A stretch of DNA of 64,000 bases. It comes from MFD00082-c5 sp963697995 (GTDB taxonomy: Bacteria; Chlamydiota; Chlamydiia; Chlamydiales; JAJFMB01). Both the position numbers and the translations under genes were made by a program. The notes beneath the pieces were generated by a model that was not told the origin of the DNA, did not search any database, and saw only the letters and a list, made by a program, of their open reading frames with translations. Location: contig OY969110.1 of NCBI GenBank assembly GCA_963697995.1, positions 1,612,001 to 1,676,000 on the forward strand, given 5' to 3'. Below, piece by piece: positions 26,996 to 43,212 of this stretch; within the stretch, counting starts at the first letter, position 1; each line of letters starts with the position of its first letter.

Positions 26996-27020
26996 AAAAT
27001 GAAGTTTTTTCATTTTTTTT
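26996..27020 (+). terminator. Intrinsic terminator after the trxB operon
   Basis: An 8-bp A/T-rich stem (AAAATGAA / TTCATTTT) with a short T loop is followed by further T residues. It lies directly before the duplicated rRNA operon unit. The stem is weak because it is A/T-rich. Confidence 0.45.
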
Positions 27021-27039
27021 AAGGAAGATGAAAACAACG

Positions 27040-27070
27040 CTTGCGTGAAAATGAGCGACTCGTGTACATT
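27040..27070 (+). promoter_or_regulatory. Candidate rRNA operon promoter (copy 1)
   Basis: TTGCGT and TGTACA separated by 16 bp lie near the left edge of the duplicated unit, about 200 bp before the 16S gene. The equivalent in copy 2 is near 36620-36650. This is a weak sequence match, chosen mainly by position. Confidence 0.3.
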
Positions 27071-27192
27071 TACCTCATCGACGTTGAAGGAACACCTTAA
27101 AACGACGGTAAAGCAGAGCCTTTAGAGCCTGCAGAAGATGTTTCGACAGAGTAAATAAGGTAATGAACAAGTTAATAATATAAACTTGTGCG

Positions 27193-27212
27193 GAGGACAC
27201 GCAAGTGTCCTC
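27193..27212 (+). ncRNA. Pre-16S leader hairpin with GNRA tetraloop
   Basis: GAGGACAC and GTGTCCTC form a perfect 8-bp stem closed by GCAA. The second operon has GTAA at the same place (36781-36784), the only difference I saw in the leader. Both loops fit the stable GNRA class, so the hairpin is probably a real structural or processing element of the transcript. Confidence 0.5.
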
Positions 27213-27259
27213 AAAGTCAAAATTTAAGAAAAATCTACAATCAGATTTTCAAAGTTTTT

Positions 27260-28803
<1,544 letters not shown>

Positions 28804-28930
28804 AAGGACAGAAGGGGCTTATCCGCAAGGATAGCCCCTTAAAAGATCACTCACGGTGATCACCTAGGTTGGGCCAAGTTTATAGAAACGTTGTTCATTA
28901 TCTTCTTTACTTTGTCGAAATAGATAACTT

Positions 28931-29003
28931 GGGGGCTTAGCTTAGCTGGTAGAGCGTCTGATTTGCATTCAGAAGGTCAGGAGTTCGACTCTCCTAGCCT
29001 CCA
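28931..29003 (+). tRNA. tRNA-Ala (TGC), copy 1
   Basis: A 73-base cloverleaf with acceptor pair GGGGGCT/AGCCTCC, anticodon loop TTTGCAT (TGC) and T-arm GGAGTTCGACTCTCC. The CCA tail is not encoded. It lies in the 16S-23S spacer. Confidence 0.96.
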
Positions 29004-29007
29004 ATTT

Positions 29008-29081
29008 GCGGTTATAGCTCAGTTGGTTAGAGCGCGACACTGATAATGTCGAGGTCCCAAGTTCAAGTCTTGGTAACCGCA
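29008..29081 (+). tRNA. tRNA-Ile (GAT), copy 1
   Basis: A 74-base cloverleaf with acceptor GCGGTTA/TAACCGC, anticodon loop CTGATAA (GAT) and T-arm CCAAGTTCAAGTCTTGG. It begins four bases after tRNA-Ala; CCA is not encoded. Confidence 0.96.
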
Positions 29082-29349
29082 CATTGGTTATTAGCTTTCT
29101 CGAAAGTTTACAGTATCAAGTAATACCAGTACTGAAAGTACTGGTAGAATAAAGTGTCTTTTTTTTTAAAAGACACGGGTAAATGTGCACGTTTATTCTT
29201 TACTTAAAGCAATTCGTAAGAGTTGCTCTTTATAAAAGATAAATGTGTATAAACAAGCAAAATCATTGATAACAATTGACGCTTAAAAGAATAGCGATAG
29301 TTATCGAATACTCATAGTCAGCTTGAACAAATAGATTTTATATATTTTT
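29082..29349 (+). other. rRNA spacer between tRNA-Ile and 23S (copy 1)
   Basis: No gene is visible in this spacer. It holds strong hairpins likely used in processing: TACCAGTACT-GAA-AGTACTGGTA (29124-29146) and GTGTCTTTT/AAAAGACAC (29155-29177). There is also a weaker pair around GCAATTC/GAGTTGC (29208-29228). The same hairpins occur in copy 2 at +9581. Confidence 0.6.
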
Positions 29350-32300
<2,951 letters not shown>

Positions 32301-32393
32301 TTTTTTTTTTTGAATAGCTTAAAACAAGCTGACTAATAACTATTGTTTTTTAAGCGTCAATTATTATCAGATGATTCTTGATACTGTAAGTTT

Positions 32394-32511
32394 TGCTTGG
32401 TGATTTTAGAGAAGGGGGTACACCTGACCCCATACCGAACTCAGAAGTTAAGCCCTTCATCGCCGATGGTACTGCACCCAAGAGTGTGGGAGAGTAGGTC
32501 GTCGCCAAGCT
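32394..32511 (+). rRNA. rrf: 5S ribosomal RNA (copy 1)
   Basis: About 118 bases with terminal helix GCTTGGTG/CGCCAAGC, CCATACCGAACTCAGAAGTTA in the loop A-helix III region, and CGCCGATGGTACT. It lies 93 bp after the 23S gene. Confidence 0.95.
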
Positions 32512-32520
32512 TTTATTTTC

Positions 32521-32552
32521 GCCCTGATTGTTCTCAATCAGGGCTTTTTTTT
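32521..32552 (+). terminator. rRNA operon terminator (copy 1)
   Basis: GCCCTGATTG and CAATCAGGGC form a 10-bp stem with a TTCT loop, followed by eight T. This is a classical intrinsic terminator. Confidence 0.9.
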
Positions 32553-32616
32553 GCCCTTTTTTTTGTACAAAACTCTATTTTTATTGGAGTTTTATGCAGA
32601 AAATAGCTTTTTTTAA

Positions 32617-32653
32617 CCAGAATCTCCAAAAAAATTGGAGATTCTGGTATAAT
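32617..32653 (+). promoter_or_regulatory. Palindromic operator and extended -10 promoter of the AbiE-type module
   Basis: A perfect 13-bp inverted repeat (CCAGAATCTCCAA / TTGGAGATTCTGG, 5-bp spacer) ends one base before TATAAT (32648-32653). TG one base upstream of the box makes it an extended -10. There is no good -35. Only 7 bp separate the -10 from the ATG at 32661 and no ribosome site fits, so the transcript is probably leaderless. AbiEi antitoxins are known to repress their own promoter by binding inverted repeats, which fits. Confidence 0.7.
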
Positions 32654-32660
32654 CAGGGTT

Positions 32661-33281
32661 ATGGACAAGTATTTATCTTTTGCGAAGACAGCTTATATCG
32701 AAACGAAAAATCTTATGCCAATTTTGGATGGGATATCCAACCCTTACGATTGGATTTCTCGTAAAGTAAAGTCTGGCGAGTTAATTCGTTTGAAAAATGG
32801 TCTTTTTGTGATCAAAAGAATGATTGAAGAGGCTCCTGTCCCTTACGCCCAAATAGCAAATCTTCTCTATGGGCCCTCATACGTTAGTTTTGAATGGGCG
32901 CTTAGCCATTATGGGATGATTCCTGAAGGAGTTTATGTGATTACAAGCGTTTCAACTGGTAGAAGTCGCTCTTTTGTCACACCTTTGGCCACGTTTGATT
33001 ACCATTATTTAAGTCCCAATCGGTATACCATCGGTATTGATCAAAAGAGTAATTTTGCAGGCAACTATTTGATTGCAACTCCGGAAAAAGCTTTGGCCGA
33101 CACGGTCCATTTTAAAGGTAAAAACTTAAATGAAACCGAGCTATTGACAGATCTTATTGAGGGGCGAAGAATTGAGATAGAGACTTTAAAAAGTTTAAAT
33201 AAAGATCATTTGGCTCACATTGCAGAAGAGTACCGCTCTTCTTCTGTTAGAACACTGGTCAATGCCCTGGGGCGCATATGA
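32661..33281 (+). CDS. abiEi: AbiEi-family antitoxin / transcriptional regulator
   Basis: The 206-residue protein has the AbiEi layout. An N-terminal winged helix (DWISRKVKSGELIRLKNGLFVI) is followed by the C-terminal antitoxin domain (PSYVSFEWALSHYGMIPEGVY; ATPEKALADTVHFKG). In type IV toxin-antitoxin systems it counters the AbiEii nucleotidyltransferase and represses the operon. A palindromic operator lies directly upstream. Its TGA overlaps the toxin ATG (ATGA). The pair sits between two rRNA operons. Confidence 0.85.
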   Translation: MDKYLSFAKTAYIETKNLMPILDGISNPYDWISRKVKSGELIRLKNGLFVIKRMIEEAPVPYAQIANLLYGPSYVSFEWALSHYGMIPEGVYVITSVSTGRSRSFVTPLATFDYHYLSPNRYTIGIDQKSNFAGNYLIATPEKALADTVHFKGKNLNETELLTDLIEGRRIEIETLKSLNKDHLAHIAEEYRSSSVRTLVNALGRI

Positions 33282-34138
33282 ATGATAATATCAAAGCCCA
33301 AGTGAACCATTATAAAAATCTCAAAATTTTAGAGCAGACGAAGGTGCGCGAGGTTTTGCAGCAAACGGCTCTTTTAGGTCTTGAGAGACACGGCTTTTTT
33401 GAACAAGCGGCTTTTTACGGAGGAACAGCTCTCCGAATCCTTTATGGCTTGGATCGTTTTAGTGAAGATCTCGATTTTACTCTTCTAGCCCCTAATCCCA
33501 ATTTTAACTTTACCCCTTTTTTAGAGGGGATGAAAAAAGAACTTGCGGCTTTCGGTTATGGACTCGAGGTTGAGCAAAAAAACAAGTCCGTGGAAACATC
33601 TATTGTTTCAGCTTTTTTAAAAATCAACACGCTTCAACTTTTTTTAACATTTGAAAATCAAAAACGGCCAAAATTTATAAACCCCGAAGAAAAGATCAAA
33701 ATAAAGTTAGAAGTCGATATTGATCCACCTCAAGGGTTTAGAAAAGAAAATAAATTGGTTATCAATCCATTTAACTTTTATGTTTTAACTTTAAATATTA
33801 GCGATCTGTTCGCAGGAAAGATGCATGCTCTCTTGTACCGCTCTTGGAAGGGACGTATTAAAGGCAGAGATTGGTATGATTTAATCTGGTACGTTCAAAA
33901 GCAAATACCTTTAAGTTTGAACTATTTTGAGTCGTGTTCACGACAGGCAGGTCACTTAAAAGAGGGGGAATCGATAAATCGTGATAAGCTTCTTGATTTG
34001 TTGCGCAAGAGAATTTCTCAAATTGATTGGGAGGATGCAAAAGCGGACGTTCGTCCTTTTGTATTAGATCCTGAACAACAAAAAATTTGGTCAGCTACTT
34101 TTTTTAATCAACTGATAGAACATATCAGTGTTGAATAA
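33278..34138 (+). CDS. abiEii: AbiEii-family nucleotidyltransferase toxin
   Basis: The 286-residue protein is a DNA-polymerase-beta-like nucleotidyltransferase. The core motif is FYGGTALRILYGLDRFSEDL, with GGT at 48-50 and the metal-binding carboxylates in SEDLDF (D64, D66). Later family motifs are AGKMHALLYR and GRDWYDLIWY. Members of the family transfer nucleotides to tRNA acceptor ends and halt growth, or mediate phage defence. The catalytic residues look intact. It starts inside the stop codon of the antitoxin. Confidence 0.87.
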   Translation: MNDNIKAQVNHYKNLKILEQTKVREVLQQTALLGLERHGFFEQAAFYGGTALRILYGLDRFSEDLDFTLLAPNPNFNFTPFLEGMKKELAAFGYGLEVEQKNKSVETSIVSAFLKINTLQLFLTFENQKRPKFINPEEKIKIKLEVDIDPPQGFRKENKLVINPFNFYVLTLNISDLFAGKMHALLYRSWKGRIKGRDWYDLIWYVQKQIPLSLNYFESCSRQAGHLKEGESINRDKLLDLLRKRISQIDWEDAKADVRPFVLDPEQQKIWSATFFNQLIEHISVE

Positions 34139-34149
34139 TACAAACAGGT

Positions 34150-35460
34150 TTAATTCTTCAGAAGAGATAAGATGAACTCATCCCACTTCTCATTTTGAAC
34201 GTATGGGATTAATTGGCTTGGATCGGCGTTAACTGTTTTGGCAAAAGACCTTATCTGATCATCTGTTAGATTGTTTATTTTTTTTTCTTCCTCAATAATC
34301 GTTTTTATGCCATTGAAAAAAGAGTCCCACACCAATTGTTTTCCTTTTATTGCTTTCATATCAGATTTAAGTTCTGGTGTCGTTAAGACATAAACTAAAA
34401 AATTGAGAGGATGAATGTGTTTGATTCGGTTTCCCGCCTCTTTTAGGGCATAGGTATGAAAAGCAAGAGAAACACCGTTTTTTTCTTTAAGTGTTGTTAC
34501 AATAAAGTTGATATCCTTTTTCTCGCTCTCTAATAAACTTCTATCGTAAGTGCGGTCTAATTTTTTAGGAATGGGTTTAGTTGCAATAATTTGATCTCTT
34601 GATGTTTTCAATTCAGTGATTTTTTTCTCAATTTCGGTTGAATTTATGTTTAATTTGGCTTGGGGAAAGGTTTCATTTATGAATATCACAAGATCTTCAA
34701 TTTTTTTTAGCGTGTCAATAGGCGTCTCTACAATTTGAATAGCATTTATTTTAGCTTCAAATAAGTTTTTTTTCCCGAGACGAAAGCAAGCTAAAGTGGC
34801 ATAAAAATTAAGGTGGTTGCAATTTTTTTTTAATTCACTAAAAGTATTGACTTGAGCCTTGACTCTTTTTGTCAAAAGAAGAAGGTTATGAGCTGTTTTA
34901 TGATTATCGATGATCATTTGCGCGATGAGGGGAATGACGACTTCTTTACTAAATTTTTTATCATTGCAAAAGACCTCTTCCATCTCAATATTTGAGGGAA
35001 AATACCCTTCAGCATTCAAGGTTTTGAAAAAATCATTTATCTTTTTTGTTGTTTCAAATTCAGGAAAAAATTCATCGATGATACTTTTTATAGAGACTTG
35101 GGGAGGCTCGTCACCGTTTTTTTTTGGTAGGATTTTTTCATTCTTAACTTTGATTTTGTTAAAAAAAACAGTAACTTTTTTGAAAAAGCTTTTTGGCGGC
35201 TCAACAGGCACAGGAATTGAGGGGGAAACCGGTTCTTTGGCTAGATAAAAAGTAATCAGTCGATTTTTTAGCTTATCTCGTTCCCTAAAGCTGTATGATT
35301 TTGAAAAAAAAGCGAAACACTTTGCAACAATTCTCTTAATTAAATTTTTTAATCTGATTTGACCTGAGGTCTCATCGAATTCATAAAGATAGGTTTGATC
35401 TTGATGCATTTGAAAAAAATGACACTGAAACTTGAAGACCTCTAAAACATCAGGGTTCAC
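34150..35460 (-). CDS. Hypothetical protein, paralogue of the 35521-36486 gene
   Basis: The 436-residue Lys-rich protein is not recognised. It shares a plan with its neighbour: an N-terminal CxxF/YLYEFDE module, FFSKSYSFRERDKLKNRLITFY, a low-complexity linker, then EFETTKKINDFFKTL and NDKKFSKEVVIPLIAQMII. The mostly helical C-terminal region beyond residue 250 has no counterpart in the shorter paralogue. There is no signal peptide or membrane span. Base composition is very A/T-rich. The GTG start is uncertain. It converges on the AbiEii gene with 11 bp between. Confidence 0.55.
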   Translation of the reverse strand: MNPDVLEVFKFQCHFFQMHQDQTYLYEFDETSGQIRLKNLIKRIVAKCFAFFSKSYSFRERDKLKNRLITFYLAKEPVSPSIPVPVEPPKSFFKKVTVFFNKIKVKNEKILPKKNGDEPPQVSIKSIIDEFFPEFETTKKINDFFKTLNAEGYFPSNIEMEEVFCNDKKFSKEVVIPLIAQMIIDNHKTAHNLLLLTKRVKAQVNTFSELKKNCNHLNFYATLACFRLGKKNLFEAKINAIQIVETPIDTLKKIEDLVIFINETFPQAKLNINSTEIEKKITELKTSRDQIIATKPIPKKLDRTYDRSLLESEKKDINFIVTTLKEKNGVSLAFHTYALKEAGNRIKHIHPLNFLVYVLTTPELKSDMKAIKGKQLVWDSFFNGIKTIIEEEKKINNLTDDQIRSFAKTVNADPSQLIPYVQNEKWDEFILSLLKN

Positions 35461-35520
35461 GATAATTAATCCATTAGTTTTAGAGTATTATTGCATGTAA
35501 ATAATATAAATCCAACTATT

Positions 35521-36486
35521 TTATTTTATTATTTCAGCCCTTTTTGATTTGAGTCTATTAAACTTCTCTTTAATTTTCTCTTCATTAAGAGTGATTTTTT
35601 CTTGTAATGTGAACTTATTTAAAGGGCTCCATTTAGAGGAGTTTTCGTTTTTAACGAACGTGTTATTGATAAGGTTCACAAAATCCTGAATGTTCTTTAA
35701 AGTCGTCTCTTCTGTGTCATTGATATTTATTTTTTCTAAAGCTTCTTGCAGGGATGAATTTTTACCAAGTACTTTGAAAGCTGTCGATGCAAGAGATAAC
35801 AGAATAGTGTTATTTTTCTTAATAATCTTAAAATCATTGGTATTAGGTGTTATAATTGCATGAGCAATAACAAAATCATCAACGATTACTTGAGTTAGAA
35901 TAGGCAATAACACCTCTTTGCTAAACATTTTATCGTCATTGAAGACACTCTCCATCTGTCCATTCGGTTTAAAAATATCAGCTGCTTGTAACTCATCAAA
36001 AAAATCCTTTATGTTTTTTGTCGTGTTATACTCAGGGAAATGTTCGCTGATAACATCGGTTATGGTTCTCTTTTTTTCTTCTATCTTTATTTCCTGTACT
36101 GTTTTTTCTTTTGTTGAAAAGTTTTTTAATATTTGTTTTCCGATGTTTGTTGCTTTAATGAAAAAATTTTTGATTTTTCCTGTCGACTGAGCAGGGGTTT
36201 TATCTTCCTCTTTATTGATATCGGTAGTTGAACCGCTTGTTTTTTCTTTTGACATGTAAAAGGAAATAAGCTTTGTTTTAAGCTCATCTCTCTGATTTTC
36301 TTTGTAAGACGTGGAGAAAAAAGCCCTCAATCTTGCAAAAATTGTCGCTATTCTTTTCTTTTGCTCGATTACCCCCTCTTTTTCATTGAAAAGATAGAGG
36401 TGAGCTTTAGATTCATTGAGCTTAAAAAGACTGCATTGTTTGTCACATCTTTCAATATAATTAATATTGTTGTCCATAATGACCAT
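35521..36486 (-). CDS. Hypothetical protein, paralogue of the 34150-35460 gene
   Basis: The 321-residue, Lys-rich, A/T-rich gene product shows clear similarity to its downstream neighbour in three blocks: the cysteine-containing N terminus with HLYLFNEKEG, AFFSTSYKENQRDELKTKLI, and EYNTTKNIKDFFDEL followed by NDDKMFSKEVLLPILTQVIV. The two look like a tandem duplication with later divergence and loss of the C-terminal domain here. Function is unknown; a secreted effector role is possible but unsupported. It is 119 bp upstream of the second rRNA unit and on the opposite strand. Confidence 0.55.
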   Translation of the reverse strand: MVIMDNNINYIERCDKQCSLFKLNESKAHLYLFNEKEGVIEQKKRIATIFARLRAFFSTSYKENQRDELKTKLISFYMSKEKTSGSTTDINKEEDKTPAQSTGKIKNFFIKATNIGKQILKNFSTKEKTVQEIKIEEKKRTITDVISEHFPEYNTTKNIKDFFDELQAADIFKPNGQMESVFNDDKMFSKEVLLPILTQVIVDDFVIAHAIITPNTNDFKIIKKNNTILLSLASTAFKVLGKNSSLQEALEKININDTEETTLKNIQDFVNLINNTFVKNENSSKWSPLNKFTLQEKITLNEEKIKEKFNRLKSKRAEIIK

Positions 36487-36772
36487 TTTGTTTAATTAAA
36501 CTTTGATTGTATAATAAAATCATTAATATTCTATAAAGATAAATGATTATTATTTAATTTTTGATTGGTGGTCGTTTTCCTTGTGGTTTTGAAAAAAGTG
36601 AGGGGAGATGAAAACAACGCTTGCGTGAAAATGAGCGACTCGTGTACATTTACCTCATCGACGTTGAAGGAACACCTTAAAACGACGGTAAAGCAGAGCC
36701 TTTAGAGCCTGCAGAAGATGTTTCGACAGAGTAAATAAGGTAATGAACAAGTTAATAATATAAACTTGTGCG

Positions 36773-36792
36773 GAGGACACGTAAGTGTCCTC
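36773..36792 (+). ncRNA. Pre-16S leader hairpin with GTAA tetraloop (copy 2)
   Basis: The same 8-bp stem as at 27193-27212, with GTAA in place of GCAA. The substitution keeps the GNRA loop class. Confidence 0.5.
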
Positions 36793-36839
36793 AAAGTCAA
36801 AATTTAAGAAAAATCTACAATCAGATTTTCAAAGTTTTT

Positions 36840-38383
<1,544 letters not shown>

Positions 38384-38511
38384 AAGGACAGAAGGGGCTT
38401 ATCCGCAAGGATAGCCCCTTTAAAAGATCACTCACGGTGATCACCTAGGTTGGGCCAAGTTTATAGAAACGTTGTTCATTATCTTCTTTACTTTGTCGAA
38501 ATAGATAACTT

Positions 38512-38584
38512 GGGGGCTTAGCTTAGCTGGTAGAGCGTCTGATTTGCATTCAGAAGGTCAGGAGTTCGACTCTCCTAGCCTCCA
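38512..38584 (+). tRNA. tRNA-Ala (TGC), copy 2
   Basis: Identical to the copy at 28931-29003: anticodon TGC, CCA not encoded. Confidence 0.96.
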
Positions 38585-38588
38585 ATTT

Positions 38589-38662
38589 GCGGTTATAGCT
38601 CAGTTGGTTAGAGCGCGACACTGATAATGTCGAGGTCCCAAGTTCAAGTCTTGGTAACCGCA
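38589..38662 (+). tRNA. tRNA-Ile (GAT), copy 2
   Basis: Identical to the copy at 29008-29081: anticodon GAT, CCA not encoded. Confidence 0.96.
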
Positions 38663-38930
38663 CATTGGTTATTAGCTTTCTCGAAAGTTTACAGTATCAA
38701 GTAATACCAGTACTGAAAGTACTGGTAGAATAAAGTGTCTTTTTTTTTAAAAGACACGGGTAAATGTGCACGTTTATTCTTTACTTAAAGCAATTCGTAA
38801 GAGTTGCTCTTTATAAAAGATAAATGTGTATAAACAAGCAAAATCATTGATAACAATTGACGCTTAAAAGAATAGCGATAGTTATCGAATACTCATAGTC
38901 AGCTTGAACAAATAGATTTTATATATTTTT
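38663..38930 (+). other. rRNA spacer between tRNA-Ile and 23S (copy 2)
   Basis: The same spacer as in copy 1, with both strong hairpins (38705-38727 and about 38736-38758). No gene is visible. Confidence 0.6.
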
Positions 38931-41881
<2,951 letters not shown>

Positions 41882-41974
41882 TTTTTTTTTTTGAATAGCT
41901 TAAAACAAGCTGACTAATAACTATTGTTTTTTAAGCGTCAATTATTATCAGATGATTCTTGATACTGTAAGTTT

Positions 41975-42092
41975 TGCTTGGTGATTTTAGAGAAGGGGGT
42001 ACACCTGACCCCATACCGAACTCAGAAGTTAAGCCCTTCATCGCCGATGGTACTGCACCCAAGAGTGTGGGAGAGTAGGTCGTCGCCAAGCT
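41975..42092 (+). rRNA. rrf: 5S ribosomal RNA (copy 2)
   Basis: Same sequence and helices as copy 1. Confidence 0.95.
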
Positions 42093-42101
42093 TTTTATTT
42101 C

Positions 42102-42134
42102 GCCCTGATTGTTCTCAATCAGGGTTTTTTTTTG
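42102..42134 (+). terminator. rRNA operon terminator (copy 2)
   Basis: Stem CCCTGATTG/CAATCAGGG followed by nine T. The outermost pair seen in copy 1 is lost because C is replaced by T after GGG. Confidence 0.88.
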
Positions 42135-42150
42135 CCCTTTTTTCGCTATA

Positions 42151-42429
42151 TAGTCGGCCCTGAAAAAGTTCTCTCCAATAAAAAGTGCCCCTTTTGACAA
42201 AAAAGGTGTTTTACTCCTCACCAAACCTTGGCAAGGGGGTGAAACGTCGTTCATCGCTTTTTTTGTTGCAAAAGGATCACTTTTTCTTTGGAGAGTGCGT
42301 GTTCCATTCGCGAAATTTTTAAGCTTTTCTCATTGTCAAATATTTAAACCTTGCAAAATAGGCTATGTCCCTCTTCCTCGTTAATTGCAAATTTTTCTCA
42401 AGGAACCCTTACTTTTTCAGGACCGACTA
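42151..42429. mobile_element. Full-length 279-bp MITE, tandem copy A
   Basis: TAGTCGGCCCTGAAAAAGT at the left and ACTTTTTCAGGACCGACTA at the right are inverted repeats. The first roughly 150 bp form an imperfect long hairpin around TTTTGACAAAAAA and TTTTTTTGTTGCAAAA. The remaining 115 bp (TTGCAAAATAGGCTATG and so on) are outside it. There is no open reading frame of its own. Confidence 0.8.
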
Positions 42430-42432
42430 AGT

Positions 42433-42711
42433 TAGTCGGCCCTGAAAAAGTCCTCTCCAATAAAAAGTGCCCCTTTTGACAAAAAAGGTGTTTTACTCCT
42501 CACCAAACCTTGGCAAGGGGGTGAAGCGTCGTTCACCGCTTTTTTTGTTGCAAAAGGATCACTTTTTCTTTGGAGAGTGCGTGTTCCATTCGCGAAATTT
42601 TTAAGCTTTTCTCATTGTCATATAGTTAAACCTTGCAAAATAGGCTATGTTTCTCTTCCTCGTTAATTGCAAATTTTTCTCAAGGAACCCTTACTTTTTC
42701 AGGACCGACTA
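42433..42711. mobile_element. Full-length 279-bp MITE, tandem copy B
   Basis: Head-to-tail with copy A, separated by AGT. The junction CCGACTAAGTTAGTCGG is a perfect 17-bp palindrome. Sequence is nearly the same as copy A, with scattered substitutions. Confidence 0.8.
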
Positions 42712-42714
42712 AGT

Positions 42715-42993
42715 TAGTCGACCCTGAAAAAGTCCTCTCCAATAAAAAGTGCCCCTTTTGACAAAAAAGGCGTTTTACTCCTCACCAAACCTTGGCAAGG
42801 GGGTGAAACGTCGTTCACCTCTTTTTTTGTTGCAAAAGGATCACTTTTTCTTTGGAGAGTGCGTTTTCCATTCGCGAAATTTTTAAGCTTTTCTCATTTT
42901 CATATAGTTAAACCTTGCAAAATAGGCTATGTCCCTCTTCCTCGTTAATTGCAAATTTTTCTCAAAGAACCCTTACTTTTTCAGGGCCGACTA
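42715..42993. mobile_element. Full-length 279-bp MITE, tandem copy C
   Basis: The third head-to-tail unit, again after an AGT spacer and the same palindromic junction. Its right end is GGGCCGACTA, followed by TATA. TATA also precedes copy A, consistent with a target duplication around the whole array. Confidence 0.8.
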
Positions 42994-43110
42994 TATACAA
43001 TTCAAATTGATTGGGATTTAAGTGTTCCCAAGGAATTTTTGATGATCAAATTTTAAGAAGATAGGATAACTGTGGATTTATAAGGTGAAAGTGGTTATAC
43101 TCTGATCTTT

Positions 43111-43204
43111 CCGGGGAACTTGCGAGTTAGATTATTTCGAACCAGGTCAGATCAGGAATGAAGCAGCCTTAAGGAGTGGATCTAATGTCGCAAGAGCTCT
43201 CCGG
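43111..43204 (+). ncRNA. ffs: Signal recognition particle RNA (4.5S RNA)
   Basis: The conserved SRP tip is unmistakable: ACCAGGTCAGATCAGGAATG followed by AAGCAGCC, matching the bacterial domain IV loop that binds Ffh. The ends pair (CCGGGGAACTTGCGA with TCGCAAGAGCTCTCCGG) to give one long hairpin of about 94 bases without an Alu domain, the usual Gram-negative form. Nine T follow, serving as terminator. A TTATAC box at 43095-43100 is a plausible -10. It converges on the asparagine-synthetase-like gene, whose stop lies in the T-rich tail. Confidence 0.92.
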
Positions 43205-43212
43205 TTTTTTTT

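Noticed and set aside
41931..42254. 107-codon minus-strand frame over the 5S gene and first MITE
   Set aside because: It crosses the 5S gene, a terminator and a repeat element, so it is a chance frame.
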